Positions 49,723 through 58,514 of a stretch of 64,000 nucleotides of DNA are shown here, in pieces. A model generated the notes under the pieces. The model ran no database searches, was not told where the DNA came from, and saw nothing but the letters and a program-made list of their open reading frames with translations. This DNA comes from Brevirhabdus pacifica (GTDB taxonomy: Bacteria > Pseudomonadota > Alphaproteobacteria > Rhodobacterales > Rhodobacteraceae): the NCBI RefSeq assembly GCF_002797755.1, contig NZ_PGFI01000011.1, forward strand, positions 1,240,001 through 1,304,000, given 5' to 3'. The position numbers and the translations under genes are program-made. Within the stretch, counting starts at the first letter, position 1, and the number at the start of each line of letters is the position of its first letter.

Positions 49723-49777
49723 CGGCGGCCCCTGTGCCGCGCCCTGCCTGACGGGCGGGGCGCGGCGGGGGCCGCCG
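49723..49777 (+). promoter_or_regulatory. Long intercistronic hairpin between the TRAP binding protein and permeases
   Basis: Two stacked GC helices (CGGCGGCCCC with GGGGCCGCCG outside, GCCGCGCCC with GGGCGCGGC inside) form a 19-base-pair hairpin with no T-tract. Such structures protect or partly stop the upstream message, so more binding protein than permease is made. Confidence 0.65.
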
Positions 49778-49845
49778 TTCCTGAATGAACGTCGAGGGGC
49801 CGCTTCCGGGACGAGGCCAACCTTTCGCGAAACTGGGGAAATTGG

Positions 49846-50751
49846 ATGCTGGACGCTCTGATCTGGGTCTTCCGCAACATCGCCATGGCCTTCTACAACC
49901 TGGGCTATGCGATCACCCACCCGCAAAGCTGGCTGGACTGGTCAGACAGCGAGTCGCTGATCCGCTTCATCTATTACGGGGCCTCGGTCGAGCTTCTCTT
50001 CGTGGTGATGACGGCCTTCCTGTTGCTGACCATCGTCGGCATGTGGCGCAACTCGATCATGTGGGGCACCGTGCGGGTGCTGGAAGGCTTTGCCAACGCG
50101 GTCGGACGCGTCGCCGCCTGGGCCGGCCTGATCATGGTGCTGCAGCAAATCATCATCATCTTCCTCCAGCGGATCTTCCGGGTCTCCGAGATTTCGGTCG
50201 GCCCGTTCGGGGTGATTTTCACCAAGGATCTCAGCTGGTTCTCCGAGGAGCTTAAGCTTTACAACGCCCTCGTCGTCACCCTGTGCGTCAGCTACACCTT
50301 CGTGCAGCGCGGTCATGTGCGGGTCGACCTGGTCTATTCCGCCGTCAGCTTCCGCGCCCGGCGCGTGATCGACATGTTCGGCGCGCTGTTCTTCATGATC
50401 CCCGCGACGGTGCTGATCTGGCTCTATTCCTGGTTCTTCATGTGGCGTCACCTGGTGACGCCCAAGGTCAGCGCCTCGGACAAGATCGAGCTGTTGCTGC
50501 GCAAGGCGCGGATCCTCAAGTGGAACGTCGAGACGATCGGCTTCTCGCCCAACGGCTTCAATGGCTACTTCCTGTTCAAGATCCTGCTGGTGGCCTTCAC
50601 CGCGCTGGTCTTCCTGCAGGCGATCGCCTTCTTCTTCCGCTCCTACCTGGAGTGGAAGGAAGGCCCCGAGAGCGACGGTAAATATTTGGACGTGGACCCG
50701 CTGGACGATGCGGAAGTCCCGATGACGGCCGAAGAACGGCCGGCAAACTAA
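49846..50751 (+). CDS. TRAP transporter small permease subunit (DctQ), enlarged
   Basis: A 301-residue membrane protein with the four-helix DctQ pattern (helices near 45-65, 95-112, 140-155, 180-200) but about 130 residues longer than the common form; the extra part is a C-terminal soluble loop plus another membrane helix and an acidic tail (ESDGKYLDVDPLDDAEVPM). It pairs with the large permease encoded 16 bases downstream. Confidence 0.85.
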   Translation: MLDALIWVFRNIAMAFYNLGYAITHPQSWLDWSDSESLIRFIYYGASVELLFVVMTAFLLLTIVGMWRNSIMWGTVRVLEGFANAVGRVAAWAGLIMVLQQIIIIFLQRIFRVSEISVGPFGVIFTKDLSWFSEELKLYNALVVTLCVSYTFVQRGHVRVDLVYSAVSFRARRVIDMFGALFFMIPATVLIWLYSWFFMWRHLVTPKVSASDKIELLLRKARILKWNVETIGFSPNGFNGYFLFKILLVAFTALVFLQAIAFFFRSYLEWKEGPESDGKYLDVDPLDDAEVPMTAEERPAN

Positions 50752-50767
50752 GACGGGACACAACAGC

Positions 50768-53119
50768 ATGGTTTTCGGACTCGACGGCGTCGAAATCGGC
50801 CTCATCATCGTATTTCTCTGCCTGTTCGCGGGGATCATGTCCGGCTTTCCGGTGGCCTTCGCCATCGGCGGGGCGGCGGTGATCTCCTTCGGCATCCTGG
50901 CCGCGCTGGACAGCGCGGGCATTCTTTTCCACCAGGCAATCGACACGGGGTCAGCGGAATACGCCGCCCTTCTGGCCGAGGGGGTGGCGCGAGAGACAAT
51001 CTCGATCTTCCGCTATCCCGAGCTGCCGCGCGTGGCGCAGGACCTGCTGCCCGGCGGTTGGGAAACGGCCATGGACCGCAACCTCAGCTTCATCGTCAAC
51101 CGCATGAACGAGCGGGTGATCGCGGGCCAGTCGATCGAGACGCTGCTGGCGGTGCTGATGTTCGTCATGATGGGCATCACGTTGGAGCGTTCCAAGATCG
51201 CCAACGACCTGCTGACCACCATGGCGCGGGTCTTCGGCCCGCTGCCGGGCGGTCTGGCCGTATCGGTCGTCGTCGTCGGCGCCTTCCTGGCCGCCTCGAC
51301 CGGCATCGTCGGCGCGACCGTCGTCACCATGGGCCTGCTGTCGCTGCCGACCATGCTGCGCAACGGCTATTCGCCCGAGCTTTCCACCGGCGTCATCGCG
51401 GCTTCGGGCACGCTGGGGCAGATCATTCCGCCCTCGATCGTGATCGTGCTTCTGGGCACGTTGGCGGGGGACCTTTATTCGACGGCGCAAGAGGCCCGCG
51501 CGGCCTCGGTCGGCTGTTCCGACGCGCTGACCTATCTGGGTGAAGCCGCCGTCGTGTCAGTCGGCACCCTGTTCCAGGCGGCGATCCTGCCTGGTGTCCT
51601 GCTGGCCTTCCTCTATGGCGCCTATGCCTTCGGCTACGCGGTCATCAACCCGACCAAGGCGCCGCCCGTGCAAACCGGCGGTCCGCGCGCCCCCGGCGCC
51701 CGCGGCCACGGCCTGATCTGGTTCCTGGCGGTTCCGGGCGCGCTGATCGGCGCGCTGCTGCTGGCCCTCAGCCTGGGCGCCGTCGGCGATCAGGGCACCC
51801 GGGTCGACAGCTTCTCGGACGCGGGCACTTCGGCGTCGCTGCGCACCAACGTCGGCCCGGCCTGTGCCGCCGCCATGATCGACCTGCACGGGCAGGAGGC
51901 ATGGGACAGCGCCGTCGCCGAGCAGGCCGAGATCGACGCCGCCGGCGGTGTCGCGACCTCGACCCGCCTCAGCCCCGAGCAGATCGCCGAGGCCCGCGCC
52001 GCTAAGGTCGCCAACGCCGCGCCCATCGGGACCGGCATCGCGACCATCGTGCTGATCCTGGCGCTGGTCATGGTCGTGGCGCGTGGCACAGCACCCGCGG
52101 CCCCGGCCATGCCCCTGCTGATCGGCGGCGCCGGCGCGGTGCTGGCGCTGATCGTGGACATCGCCCTGATCGGTCCGCGAAGCGGGCCGGGCATGACCTT
52201 CCTGCTGATGGCCATCCCGATGATCCTGATGCTTTACGGGGCGCGTGAGGCCGCGCGCCGACTGGGCCAGAACGAGTTGATCCGCGTGGTCTTCCCGCCG
52301 CTGGTCCTGATCGTGGCGGTGCTCGGCTCGATCCTGGGCGGCATCACCAACCCGACGCCCGCGGCCGCCCTGGGCGCTGGCGGCGCGATCATGCTGGCCG
52401 CCTACCGCAAGCTTCAGGAAGAGCATCGCAGCGGCAAGCTGATCCTGTGGGCCAGCTTTGCCGTGGTGGTGATGATCCTGGTCGGTGTGAACTTCGACCT
52501 GCGCCTCAACCGCACCGACATCTCCTTTGCCGACTGGGTGGCGATCCTGGTGTCGCTGGCCGCCTATCACCTGGCGATCTTCGGTATCCTCTATGCCTGC
52601 TGGGTGCTGTTCCGCAAAGGTGTGCTGGGACCCGTCGTCCGCGAGACGGCCAAGGTCACCTCGATGGTCTTCACCATCCTCATCGGCTCGCAGCTGCTGA
52701 ACCTGGTGGTGATCTCCTTCGGTGGCGAGGAATACATCCAGCAGTTCCTGCGCAGCTTTGAGAACGAGATGGTCGTCTTCCTGATCGTGATGATGGTGCT
52801 GTTCTTCCTGGGCTTCGTTCTGGACTTCCTCGAGATCATCTACATCGTCATCCCGATCGTCGGCCCCGTCATCTACGGCGGCACGATGGATCCCAAATGG
52901 GTGACGATCATGATCGCGGTGAACCTTCAGACCTCGTTCCTGACGCCGCCCTTCGGCTTTGCACTGTTCTATCTGCGCGGTGTGGCGCCGCCCTCGGTGA
53001 CCACGGGCCACATCTATCGGGGGGTCATTCCCTTCGTGCTGATCCAGGTGCTGGGACTGGGCCTGCTGTGGTTCTTCCCCGAGGTGGTGACGATCGTACC
53101 GAACCTGCTGCCGAACTGA
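50768..53119 (+). CDS. TRAP transporter large permease subunit (DctM), enlarged
   Basis: The sodium-driven channel subunit of the transporter. At 783 residues it is nearly twice the usual DctM length of about 430. The family segments are present at the N-terminus (GLIIVFLCLFAGIMSGFPVAFAIGG), in the middle (SGTLGQIIPPSIVIVLLG) and near the C-terminus (FLTPPFGFALFYLRGVAP). Extra sequence is inserted after the first helices (about 45-110) and, mainly, between about 300 and 580, where there are added membrane helices and a soluble loop of about 85 residues. Such large forms occur in marine Rhodobacteraceae; the substrate is not known. Confidence 0.88.
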   Translation: MVFGLDGVEIGLIIVFLCLFAGIMSGFPVAFAIGGAAVISFGILAALDSAGILFHQAIDTGSAEYAALLAEGVARETISIFRYPELPRVAQDLLPGGWETAMDRNLSFIVNRMNERVIAGQSIETLLAVLMFVMMGITLERSKIANDLLTTMARVFGPLPGGLAVSVVVVGAFLAASTGIVGATVVTMGLLSLPTMLRNGYSPELSTGVIAASGTLGQIIPPSIVIVLLGTLAGDLYSTAQEARAASVGCSDALTYLGEAAVVSVGTLFQAAILPGVLLAFLYGAYAFGYAVINPTKAPPVQTGGPRAPGARGHGLIWFLAVPGALIGALLLALSLGAVGDQGTRVDSFSDAGTSASLRTNVGPACAAAMIDLHGQEAWDSAVAEQAEIDAAGGVATSTRLSPEQIAEARAAKVANAAPIGTGIATIVLILALVMVVARGTAPAAPAMPLLIGGAGAVLALIVDIALIGPRSGPGMTFLLMAIPMILMLYGAREAARRLGQNELIRVVFPPLVLIVAVLGSILGGITNPTPAAALGAGGAIMLAAYRKLQEEHRSGKLILWASFAVVVMILVGVNFDLRLNRTDISFADWVAILVSLAAYHLAIFGILYACWVLFRKGVLGPVVRETAKVTSMVFTILIGSQLLNLVVISFGGEEYIQQFLRSFENEMVVFLIVMMVLFFLGFVLDFLEIIYIVIPIVGPVIYGGTMDPKWVTIMIAVNLQTSFLTPPFGFALFYLRGVAPPSVTTGHIYRGVIPFVLIQVLGLGLLWFFPEVVTIVPNLLPN

Positions 53120-53130
53120 TCCGGGGCAGG

Positions 53131-53165
53131 GGGCCGGGCCGCAAGGTCCGGTCCTTTCGCTTTTT
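53131..53165 (+). terminator. Intrinsic terminator of the TRAP operon
   Basis: A 10-base-pair stem (GGGCCGGGCC with GGTCCGGTCC, loop GCAA) followed by TTTCGCTTTTTATT. Confidence 0.85.
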
Positions 53166-53320
53166 ATTCCGGGATGTTGCGCGCGGTGGCGTGTGTCGGG
53201 CGGTCCCCGGTCGGGCCCCGGGCGCGGGCGGACGGGCGCGGGTGCGAACGGGGCCGCCTGCCGGCCCGAAGGCCGCGCCCGGCCCTGCGACAATCGATGC
53301 ATCCGCGCGCAAATAGGCCA

Positions 53321-53350
53321 TTGTCATTTGGCGCAATCCCCCGGTATGGT
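53321..53350 (+). promoter_or_regulatory. Candidate promoter of rne
   Basis: TTGTCA (53321-53326) and TATGGT (53345-53350) are separated by 18 bases, about 350 bases before the rne start. Confidence 0.35.
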
Positions 53351-53472
53351 CGCAGGGCGGGAGGCCGTTCTTGCGACGGCCCGCATATAGTTTACCTGTC
53401 CAGGTCACGAAGGACGCAGACGCGCGCCCGTCACGGCGGACAGACCGATTGACCCGAGTGGTCAGAGAGATT

Positions 53473-53529
53473 GCCCGATATCTTCGAGAAGGTGTCGGGC
53501 CATGCAACGGACACCCGGAACCGGGTGTC
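53473..53529 (+). promoter_or_regulatory. Two hairpins in the rne leader
   Basis: GCCCGATA / TGTCGGGC (53473-53500) and the perfect GACACCCGG-AA-CCGGGTGTC (53510-53529). These may be RNase E recognition or control structures; neither is followed by a T-tract. Confidence 0.4.
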
Positions 53530-53698
53530 GGAGAAGAACCGCGATGCGCCGCGCCGAGCTAACCAAGGACATGCAGACAGGCCCAGTTGCCGTGAATGTA
53601 TTCCTCCGCGCCAGCGCCTTCGCCTCAGCAAACCTCCCACGTCTGACAATCGGTCCGCCCCGAGGGGCTGGGCCTTGCACGTGGCTGAAAGAGAATAA

Positions 53699-56600
53699 AT
53701 GGCCAAGAAAATGCTTATCGACGCCACCCACGCCGAGGAGACTCGGGTTGTGGTGGTGGACGGAAACAAGGTTGAGGAATTTGACTTTGAATCCGTAAAC
53801 AAGCGCCAGCTTGCAGGAAACATCTACCTTGCCAAGGTGACACGGGTCGAGCCGTCGCTTCAGGCGGCCTTCGTGGATTACGGCGGGAATCGCCACGGCT
53901 TCCTCGCCTTTTCCGAGATCCATCCCGATTACTACCAGATCCCCGTCGCGGACCGTCAGGCCCTGCTGGCCGAAGAGCGTGCCTATGCGGCATCGCTTGA
54001 GGATGGCGACGAGGAGGGGCAGCCGCGCAAGCGGTCCCGTTCGCGTTCGCGCACCAAGGCGGCGGACGCATCGGGTGGGGATCCCACGACCACGGCAGAG
54101 CTGACCGACGATTTGACCGCCGAGGGCGGCGAGGGCGGTGACGAGTCCGCCACCGAGGACGCGGCCCGTGACGAGGGGCGCAAGCCCCGCTCGCGCTCGC
54201 GTTCGCGCCGGGGTGCCAAGAAGGACACCGGCACCACCGAGGCAACCGGCACCGACATTCCCGGCATGGGCGTTGTCGATCTGGACGAGACCGATGGCGA
54301 CCCGCTGGTCGCAGACGAAAACTCCGACACCGACGCGTCCCCCGATGCCGGCGACAGCCCGTCGCGCAAGACCCGCGGTCGCGCCCCGTCCGAGGACGAC
54401 GGCGGCGAGGATGACGGCAACGGCGCCCTCGACGCGGCGGACAAGGATTCCGAGATCGAATCCATTGCCGACGAAGACGTGGCCGACGAGATCCGTCAGC
54501 CCCGCAAGGCACGCCCCCGGAAATACAAGATCCAGGAAGTCATCAAGGTCCGCCAGATCCTGCTGGTGCAAGTCGTCAAGGAAGAGCGTGGCAACAAGGG
54601 CGCCGCGCTGACCACCTATCTGTCACTGGCCGGCCGCTACTGCGTGCTGATGCCCAACACCGCCCGTGGCGGCGGCATCAGCCGCAAGATCACCAACGTC
54701 GCCGACCGCAAGAAGCTCAAGGAAATCGCCCAGGACATCACCGTCCCCGAGGGCGCGGGCCTGATCATCCGCACCGCTGGCGCCAAGCGCACCAAGTCCG
54801 AGGTCAAGCGCGACTATGAATACCTGTTGCGCCTGTGGGAGCAGATCCGCGAGCTGACGCTGAAATCCATCGCGCCCGCGCCGATCTACGAAGAGGGCAA
54901 CCTGATCAAGCGCTCGATCCGCGACCTCTACAACCGCGAGATCGACGAGGTCTTCGTCGAGGGCGAGGCCGGCTACCGGGTGGCCAAGGACTTCATGAAG
55001 ATGCTCATGCCGTCCCACGCCAAGAACGTGAAACTCTACAACGAGCCGCTGCCGCTTTTCGCCCGCTACCAGGTCGAAAGCTATCTGGCGGCCATGTTCA
55101 ACCCGACCGTTCAGCTGAAGTCCGGCGGCTACATCGTCATCGGCGTGACCGAGGCGCTGGTCGCCATCGACGTCAACTCGGGCCGGGCCACCAAGGAAGG
55201 CTCCATCGAGGAGACCGCGCTCAAGACCAACCTGGAGGCCGCCGAGGAAGTGGCCCGCCAGCTGCGTCTGCGCGACCTTGCCGGCCTGATCGTGATCGAC
55301 TTCATCGACATGGACGAGCGCAAGAACAACGCCGCCGTCGAGAAGCGCTTCAAGGACAAGCTGAAAACCGACCGGGCCCGCATTCAGGTCGGCCGCATCT
55401 CGGGCTTTGGCCTGATGGAGATGTCGCGCCAGCGTCTGCGCCCCGGCATGATCGAGGCCACGACACAGCCCTGTCCCTCGTGCCACGGCACCGGCCTGAT
55501 CCGCTCGGACGACAGCCTTGCGTTGTCGATCCTGCGCCAGCTTGAGGAAGAGGGCGTGCGCCGCCGCTCGCGCGAGGTGCTGCTGAAGGCGCCGATCGGT
55601 ATCGTCAACTTCCTGATGAACCAGAAGCGCGAGCACGTCGCCAGCATCGAAGGGCGCTACGGCCTGTCGATCCGGGTCGAGGCCGATCCTTTCCTGATCA
55701 GCCCCGATTTCTCGATCGAGAAGTTCAAGACCGCGACCCGCGTCGTGGCCGAGGTGCCCTCGCCGGTGGTGTCGATCGACATGTCCGACATGCCCGACGC
55801 CATCGAGGAGGACGAGATCGAGGAGGACGCCGCCGAGGCCGCGACCGAGAGCTCCGAGGCCGAGAACCGTGGCGCCGAGTCTGGTGATGACGAGGGTCAG
55901 CCCAAGAAGCGCCGGCGTCGCCGTCGGCGTCGTCGGGGTGGCCGCAGCGACGAGCAGGGCTTCGAGAATGGCGATCAGTCCGGTGAGGAGCGCAGCCGCG
56001 AGAGCGACGACTCAGACGGGGCAGAGGGCGACGCGCCCCTGGCCGCCACCACCGACGCCGACCCCGAGCAGTCCCGCGCCGGTGAGGCCGTGACCGCCGA
56101 GGCCCGCGAGGGGCAGGACGCCGAGGCCACGGCCGAGGCAGCCGACGCCGAAGAGGCCCCGCGCAAGAAGCGCACCCGCGCCCCGCGCCGCCGCAAGTCC
56201 GAGACCGAGGGCACCGAAGCCGCCGAGGCCGAAGCCGCCCAGGGCGACAGCGCCAAGGCCGACGCAGAAGCCCCCGAGGCCGCTGCGGATGAGGCCGAGA
56301 AGCCCAAGCGCGCCCCGCGCAAGCGGGCACCCCGCAAGAAGAAGACGGATGCCGAAGGTGCCGCCGAACTTCCCGAGGTGGTCGAGAAAGTGGTAGAGGA
56401 TGCGGCCGAGAAGCCCGCGCCCAAGCCGCGGACCCGCCGCAGCCGCGCCAAGCCCAAGGCCGATGCTGTCGAACCCGCGACCCCGGTCGACACGCCCGAA
56501 CCCGTGCCCGCAGAGGCCGCGGCACCCATGACCCCGGGCACCGAGCCTGCGGCAGCCGCCATGGCCTCGGCCGAGGCGGTGACAGGCGAGGACACGCGGG

Positions 56601-56734
56601 CCGAGCCCGAGATCTCGCACGAGGACGCGACCGAGACCGGCGCCGTCGCCGTGGCCGACGAGAAGGTCGAAGAAACGGCCGAGCCCGCCTCCGACCGTCC
56701 CAAACGGCGCGGCTGGTGGTCGCTGGGTCGCTGA
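53699..56734 (+). CDS. rne: Ribonuclease E
   Basis: The main endonuclease of RNA decay and the scaffold of the degradosome. The 1011-residue protein begins with MAKKMLIDATHAEETRV and an S1 domain that is split by an insert of about 190 residues (about 90-280) with SRSRSR-type and acidic runs, typical of alphaproteobacteria. The catalytic core follows, with the DVNSGRATKEGSIEETALKT segment and Asp residues in VIDFIDMDE, and the zinc link CPSCHGTG (about residue 598). The last 330 residues are a disordered scaffold of alternating acidic and Arg/Lys-rich blocks, ending in PKRRGWWSLGR. Confidence 0.95.
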   Translation: MAKKMLIDATHAEETRVVVVDGNKVEEFDFESVNKRQLAGNIYLAKVTRVEPSLQAAFVDYGGNRHGFLAFSEIHPDYYQIPVADRQALLAEERAYAASLEDGDEEGQPRKRSRSRSRTKAADASGGDPTTTAELTDDLTAEGGEGGDESATEDAARDEGRKPRSRSRSRRGAKKDTGTTEATGTDIPGMGVVDLDETDGDPLVADENSDTDASPDAGDSPSRKTRGRAPSEDDGGEDDGNGALDAADKDSEIESIADEDVADEIRQPRKARPRKYKIQEVIKVRQILLVQVVKEERGNKGAALTTYLSLAGRYCVLMPNTARGGGISRKITNVADRKKLKEIAQDITVPEGAGLIIRTAGAKRTKSEVKRDYEYLLRLWEQIRELTLKSIAPAPIYEEGNLIKRSIRDLYNREIDEVFVEGEAGYRVAKDFMKMLMPSHAKNVKLYNEPLPLFARYQVESYLAAMFNPTVQLKSGGYIVIGVTEALVAIDVNSGRATKEGSIEETALKTNLEAAEEVARQLRLRDLAGLIVIDFIDMDERKNNAAVEKRFKDKLKTDRARIQVGRISGFGLMEMSRQRLRPGMIEATTQPCPSCHGTGLIRSDDSLALSILRQLEEEGVRRRSREVLLKAPIGIVNFLMNQKREHVASIEGRYGLSIRVEADPFLISPDFSIEKFKTATRVVAEVPSPVVSIDMSDMPDAIEEDEIEEDAAEAATESSEAENRGAESGDDEGQPKKRRRRRRRRRGGRSDEQGFENGDQSGEERSRESDDSDGAEGDAPLAATTDADPEQSRAGEAVTAEAREGQDAEATAEAADAEEAPRKKRTRAPRRRKSETEGTEAAEAEAAQGDSAKADAEAPEAAADEAEKPKRAPRKRAPRKKKTDAEGAAELPEVVEKVVEDAAEKPAPKPRTRRSRAKPKADAVEPATPVDTPEPVPAEAAAPMTPGTEPAAAAMASAEAVTGEDTRAEPEISHEDATETGAVAVADEKVEETAEPASDRPKRRGWWSLGR

Positions 56735-56756
56735 TCCGGCCCACGGACAGAAATCG

Positions 56757-56788
56757 AAATGGCGCCGGAGCGATCCGGCGCCATTTTT
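56757..56788 (+). terminator. Intrinsic terminator after rne
   Basis: A perfect stem AAATGGCGCCGGA / TCCGGCGCCATTT with loop GCGA and five T. Confidence 0.9.
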
Positions 56789-56885
56789 CGTTTCGGTGAC
56801 GGGAAGCGGTCGCACGGGCAAGGCCCGAAGGACAGGGCACAATCACGCCCCGCGTCGAAATGCGAAAATTTGGGAAGTCGGGGCC

Positions 56886-57116
56886 TCAGCCGCCCTTGCG
56901 GATCAGGTAGGCGCGGGCGGCGCCCTCCTCCTCGGTCGCGACCAGCTCATGGCCGGCCTCGGCGCAGAAATGGGGCACGTCGACGATGGCGGCGGGATCG
57001 TCTGCGACCATCTTCAGCACGTCGCCGGGGGCCAGCGCGCCCAGGCGCTTGCGCGCCTTGAGCACGGGAAGCGGGCAGAGCAGCCCGCGCGCGTCCAGTT
57101 CCTGCGTCCATTCCAT
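56886..57116 (-). CDS. TusA/SirA-like sulfurtransferase
   Basis: A 76-residue protein with the CPxP motif in RGLLCPLPVLKARK (residues 10-23), whose Cys carries sulfur as a persulfide. TusA family members pass sulfur to tRNA thiolation, molybdenum cofactor or other pathways. It is a single gene between rne and the alpha/beta-fold gene, on the opposite strand to both. Confidence 0.88.
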   Translation of the reverse strand: MEWTQELDARGLLCPLPVLKARKRLGALAPGDVLKMVADDPAAIVDVPHFCAEAGHELVATEEEGAARAYLIRKGG

Positions 57117-57299
57117 GCCTATTGAGCTATTCCGAAGCGGCCGGCTTGTCCATAGAATGCCAGCCCGTGGGGCGGATTGTCCGCAGCTGGCGATAATCCG
57201 GGTTGGGGCCGAAAATCCCCATGGGAATGTCGCATTGCGCCGTTATCCTGTCCCCGAATTCAGCGGCGCCCGTGGGGCCCGCGCCACAAGGACCCGAGA

Positions 57300-58514
57300 A
57301 TGGACGACAAAGGCCCGGTCCGGCGCCGGCGGGTGTTCTACATCCCCGGCTACGACCCGTTCCATCCCCGCCGCTACCGCGAGCTGTACCGCAAGGAATC
57401 CGCGCGCCAGACGGCGATCTCGGGCCACGAGATCGCGCTCAGCCCCGGCGGGCGTGAGGGGCGCTATGGCTGGCGGGTCGAAGCCGTAATCGAGGGGGAG
57501 AAGACCCGTTCGGATTTCGAGGTGCTGGTCTGGTCCGATCTGGTGCGCGAGTCGATGGACCCCGGCATCCTGCGCACCTATCTGCTGATGCTGCGGACCG
57601 CGTGGCTTTACATCGGCAGTGGCGCGCTCTGGCGGCTCTTCCGCATGCGCAAGGGGCCGGTGATCGCCGCCCTTTACCCGGTCCTTTTCCTGGTGGTGCA
57701 ACTGCTGGTGGCGCTGGCCGTCGCGGCGGGTCTGGGATTGCTTTTGGCGCGGTTTTTGCCCGAGGGGTTGGGCTGGCTTGGCTGGGCCGCGCTGGTCGTG
57801 GTGCCGCCGATCCTTGGCTGGTTCAAACGCCACGACAACAAGGTCTTCGCCTATTACCTGATGCATGACTATGCCTATTCGGCGGCCCACCGGGGCGCCA
57901 ACCCGCCACTTCTCGAGGGGCGGATGACCGAGTTCACGGCCGTGATCCGCGCCGCCCTTGACGAGGATCTCGACGAGGTGCTGGTTGTGGGCCATTCCTC
58001 GGGCGCGCATCTGGGCGTGTCGATCCTGGCCGACCTCTTGCGGGACGGGCCGCTTCCCGAGGGGGCGCCGGCGCTCTCTTTCCTGTCGTTGGGGCAGGTG
58101 GTGCCGATGGTCAGCTTTCTGCCGGCGGCCGACCGGCTGCGCGCCGACCTGCGCTACCTGTCCGAGCAGGACCAGGTGCCTTGGGTCGATGTCACGGCAC
58201 CGGGCGACGGCTGTGCCTTTGCCCTTTGCGATCCCGTGGCGGTCAGTGGCGTGGCCACCCCGCGCCAGCGCTGGCCGCTGGTGCTGACGGCGGCCTTCAC
58301 CCTGACCCTCTCGCCCGAGCGGTGGAAGGCCCTGCGCTGGCGCTTCTTCCGGCTGCATTTCCAGTATCTTTGCGCCTTCGACCGGGTGCGCGATTATGAT
58401 TACTTCGCGATAACGGCAGGACCGCGCACCCTGGGCGCGCGTTTCGCAGGGCGGGCGGCCACACCGAGCCGCATCGCCCGCCCGCTCTCCCCCTACCGCA
58501 GCGTTGCGGCATGA
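57300..58514 (+). CDS. Alpha/beta-fold membrane protein, unknown function
   Basis: A 404-residue protein. After a basic N-terminus and RVFYIPGYDPFHPRRY (an alpha/beta-hydrolase-like opening) come two strong hydrophobic helices (about 120-200) and then a hydrolase-like second half with the nucleophile elbow GHSSGAHLGV (about residues 233-242). A Ser-His-Asp triad is likely but only the Ser is clear. It may be a membrane-bound esterase or lipase. AGGA precedes the ATG at 57300; upstream in-frame codons were rejected. Its stop overlaps the P450 start as ATGA, so the two are coupled. Confidence 0.6.
   Translation: MDDKGPVRRRRVFYIPGYDPFHPRRYRELYRKESARQTAISGHEIALSPGGREGRYGWRVEAVIEGEKTRSDFEVLVWSDLVRESMDPGILRTYLLMLRTAWLYIGSGALWRLFRMRKGPVIAALYPVLFLVVQLLVALAVAAGLGLLLARFLPEGLGWLGWAALVVVPPILGWFKRHDNKVFAYYLMHDYAYSAAHRGANPPLLEGRMTEFTAVIRAALDEDLDEVLVVGHSSGAHLGVSILADLLRDGPLPEGAPALSFLSLGQVVPMVSFLPAADRLRADLRYLSEQDQVPWVDVTAPGDGCAFALCDPVAVSGVATPRQRWPLVLTAAFTLTLSPERWKALRWRFFRLHFQYLCAFDRVRDYDYFAITAGPRTLGARFAGRAATPSRIARPLSPYRSVAA

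Larger units (their letters stand above)
53166..53698 (+). other. 533-base region holding the promoter and long leader of rne
   Basis: No credible gene is seen. A candidate promoter at 53321-53350 would give a leader of about 340 bases, with two hairpins (53473-53500 and 53510-53529). Long structured leaders on rne mediate feedback by RNase E on its own message in other bacteria; the same is inferred here. The first 150 bases (53166-53320) are very GC-rich and show nothing I can name. Confidence 0.45.
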
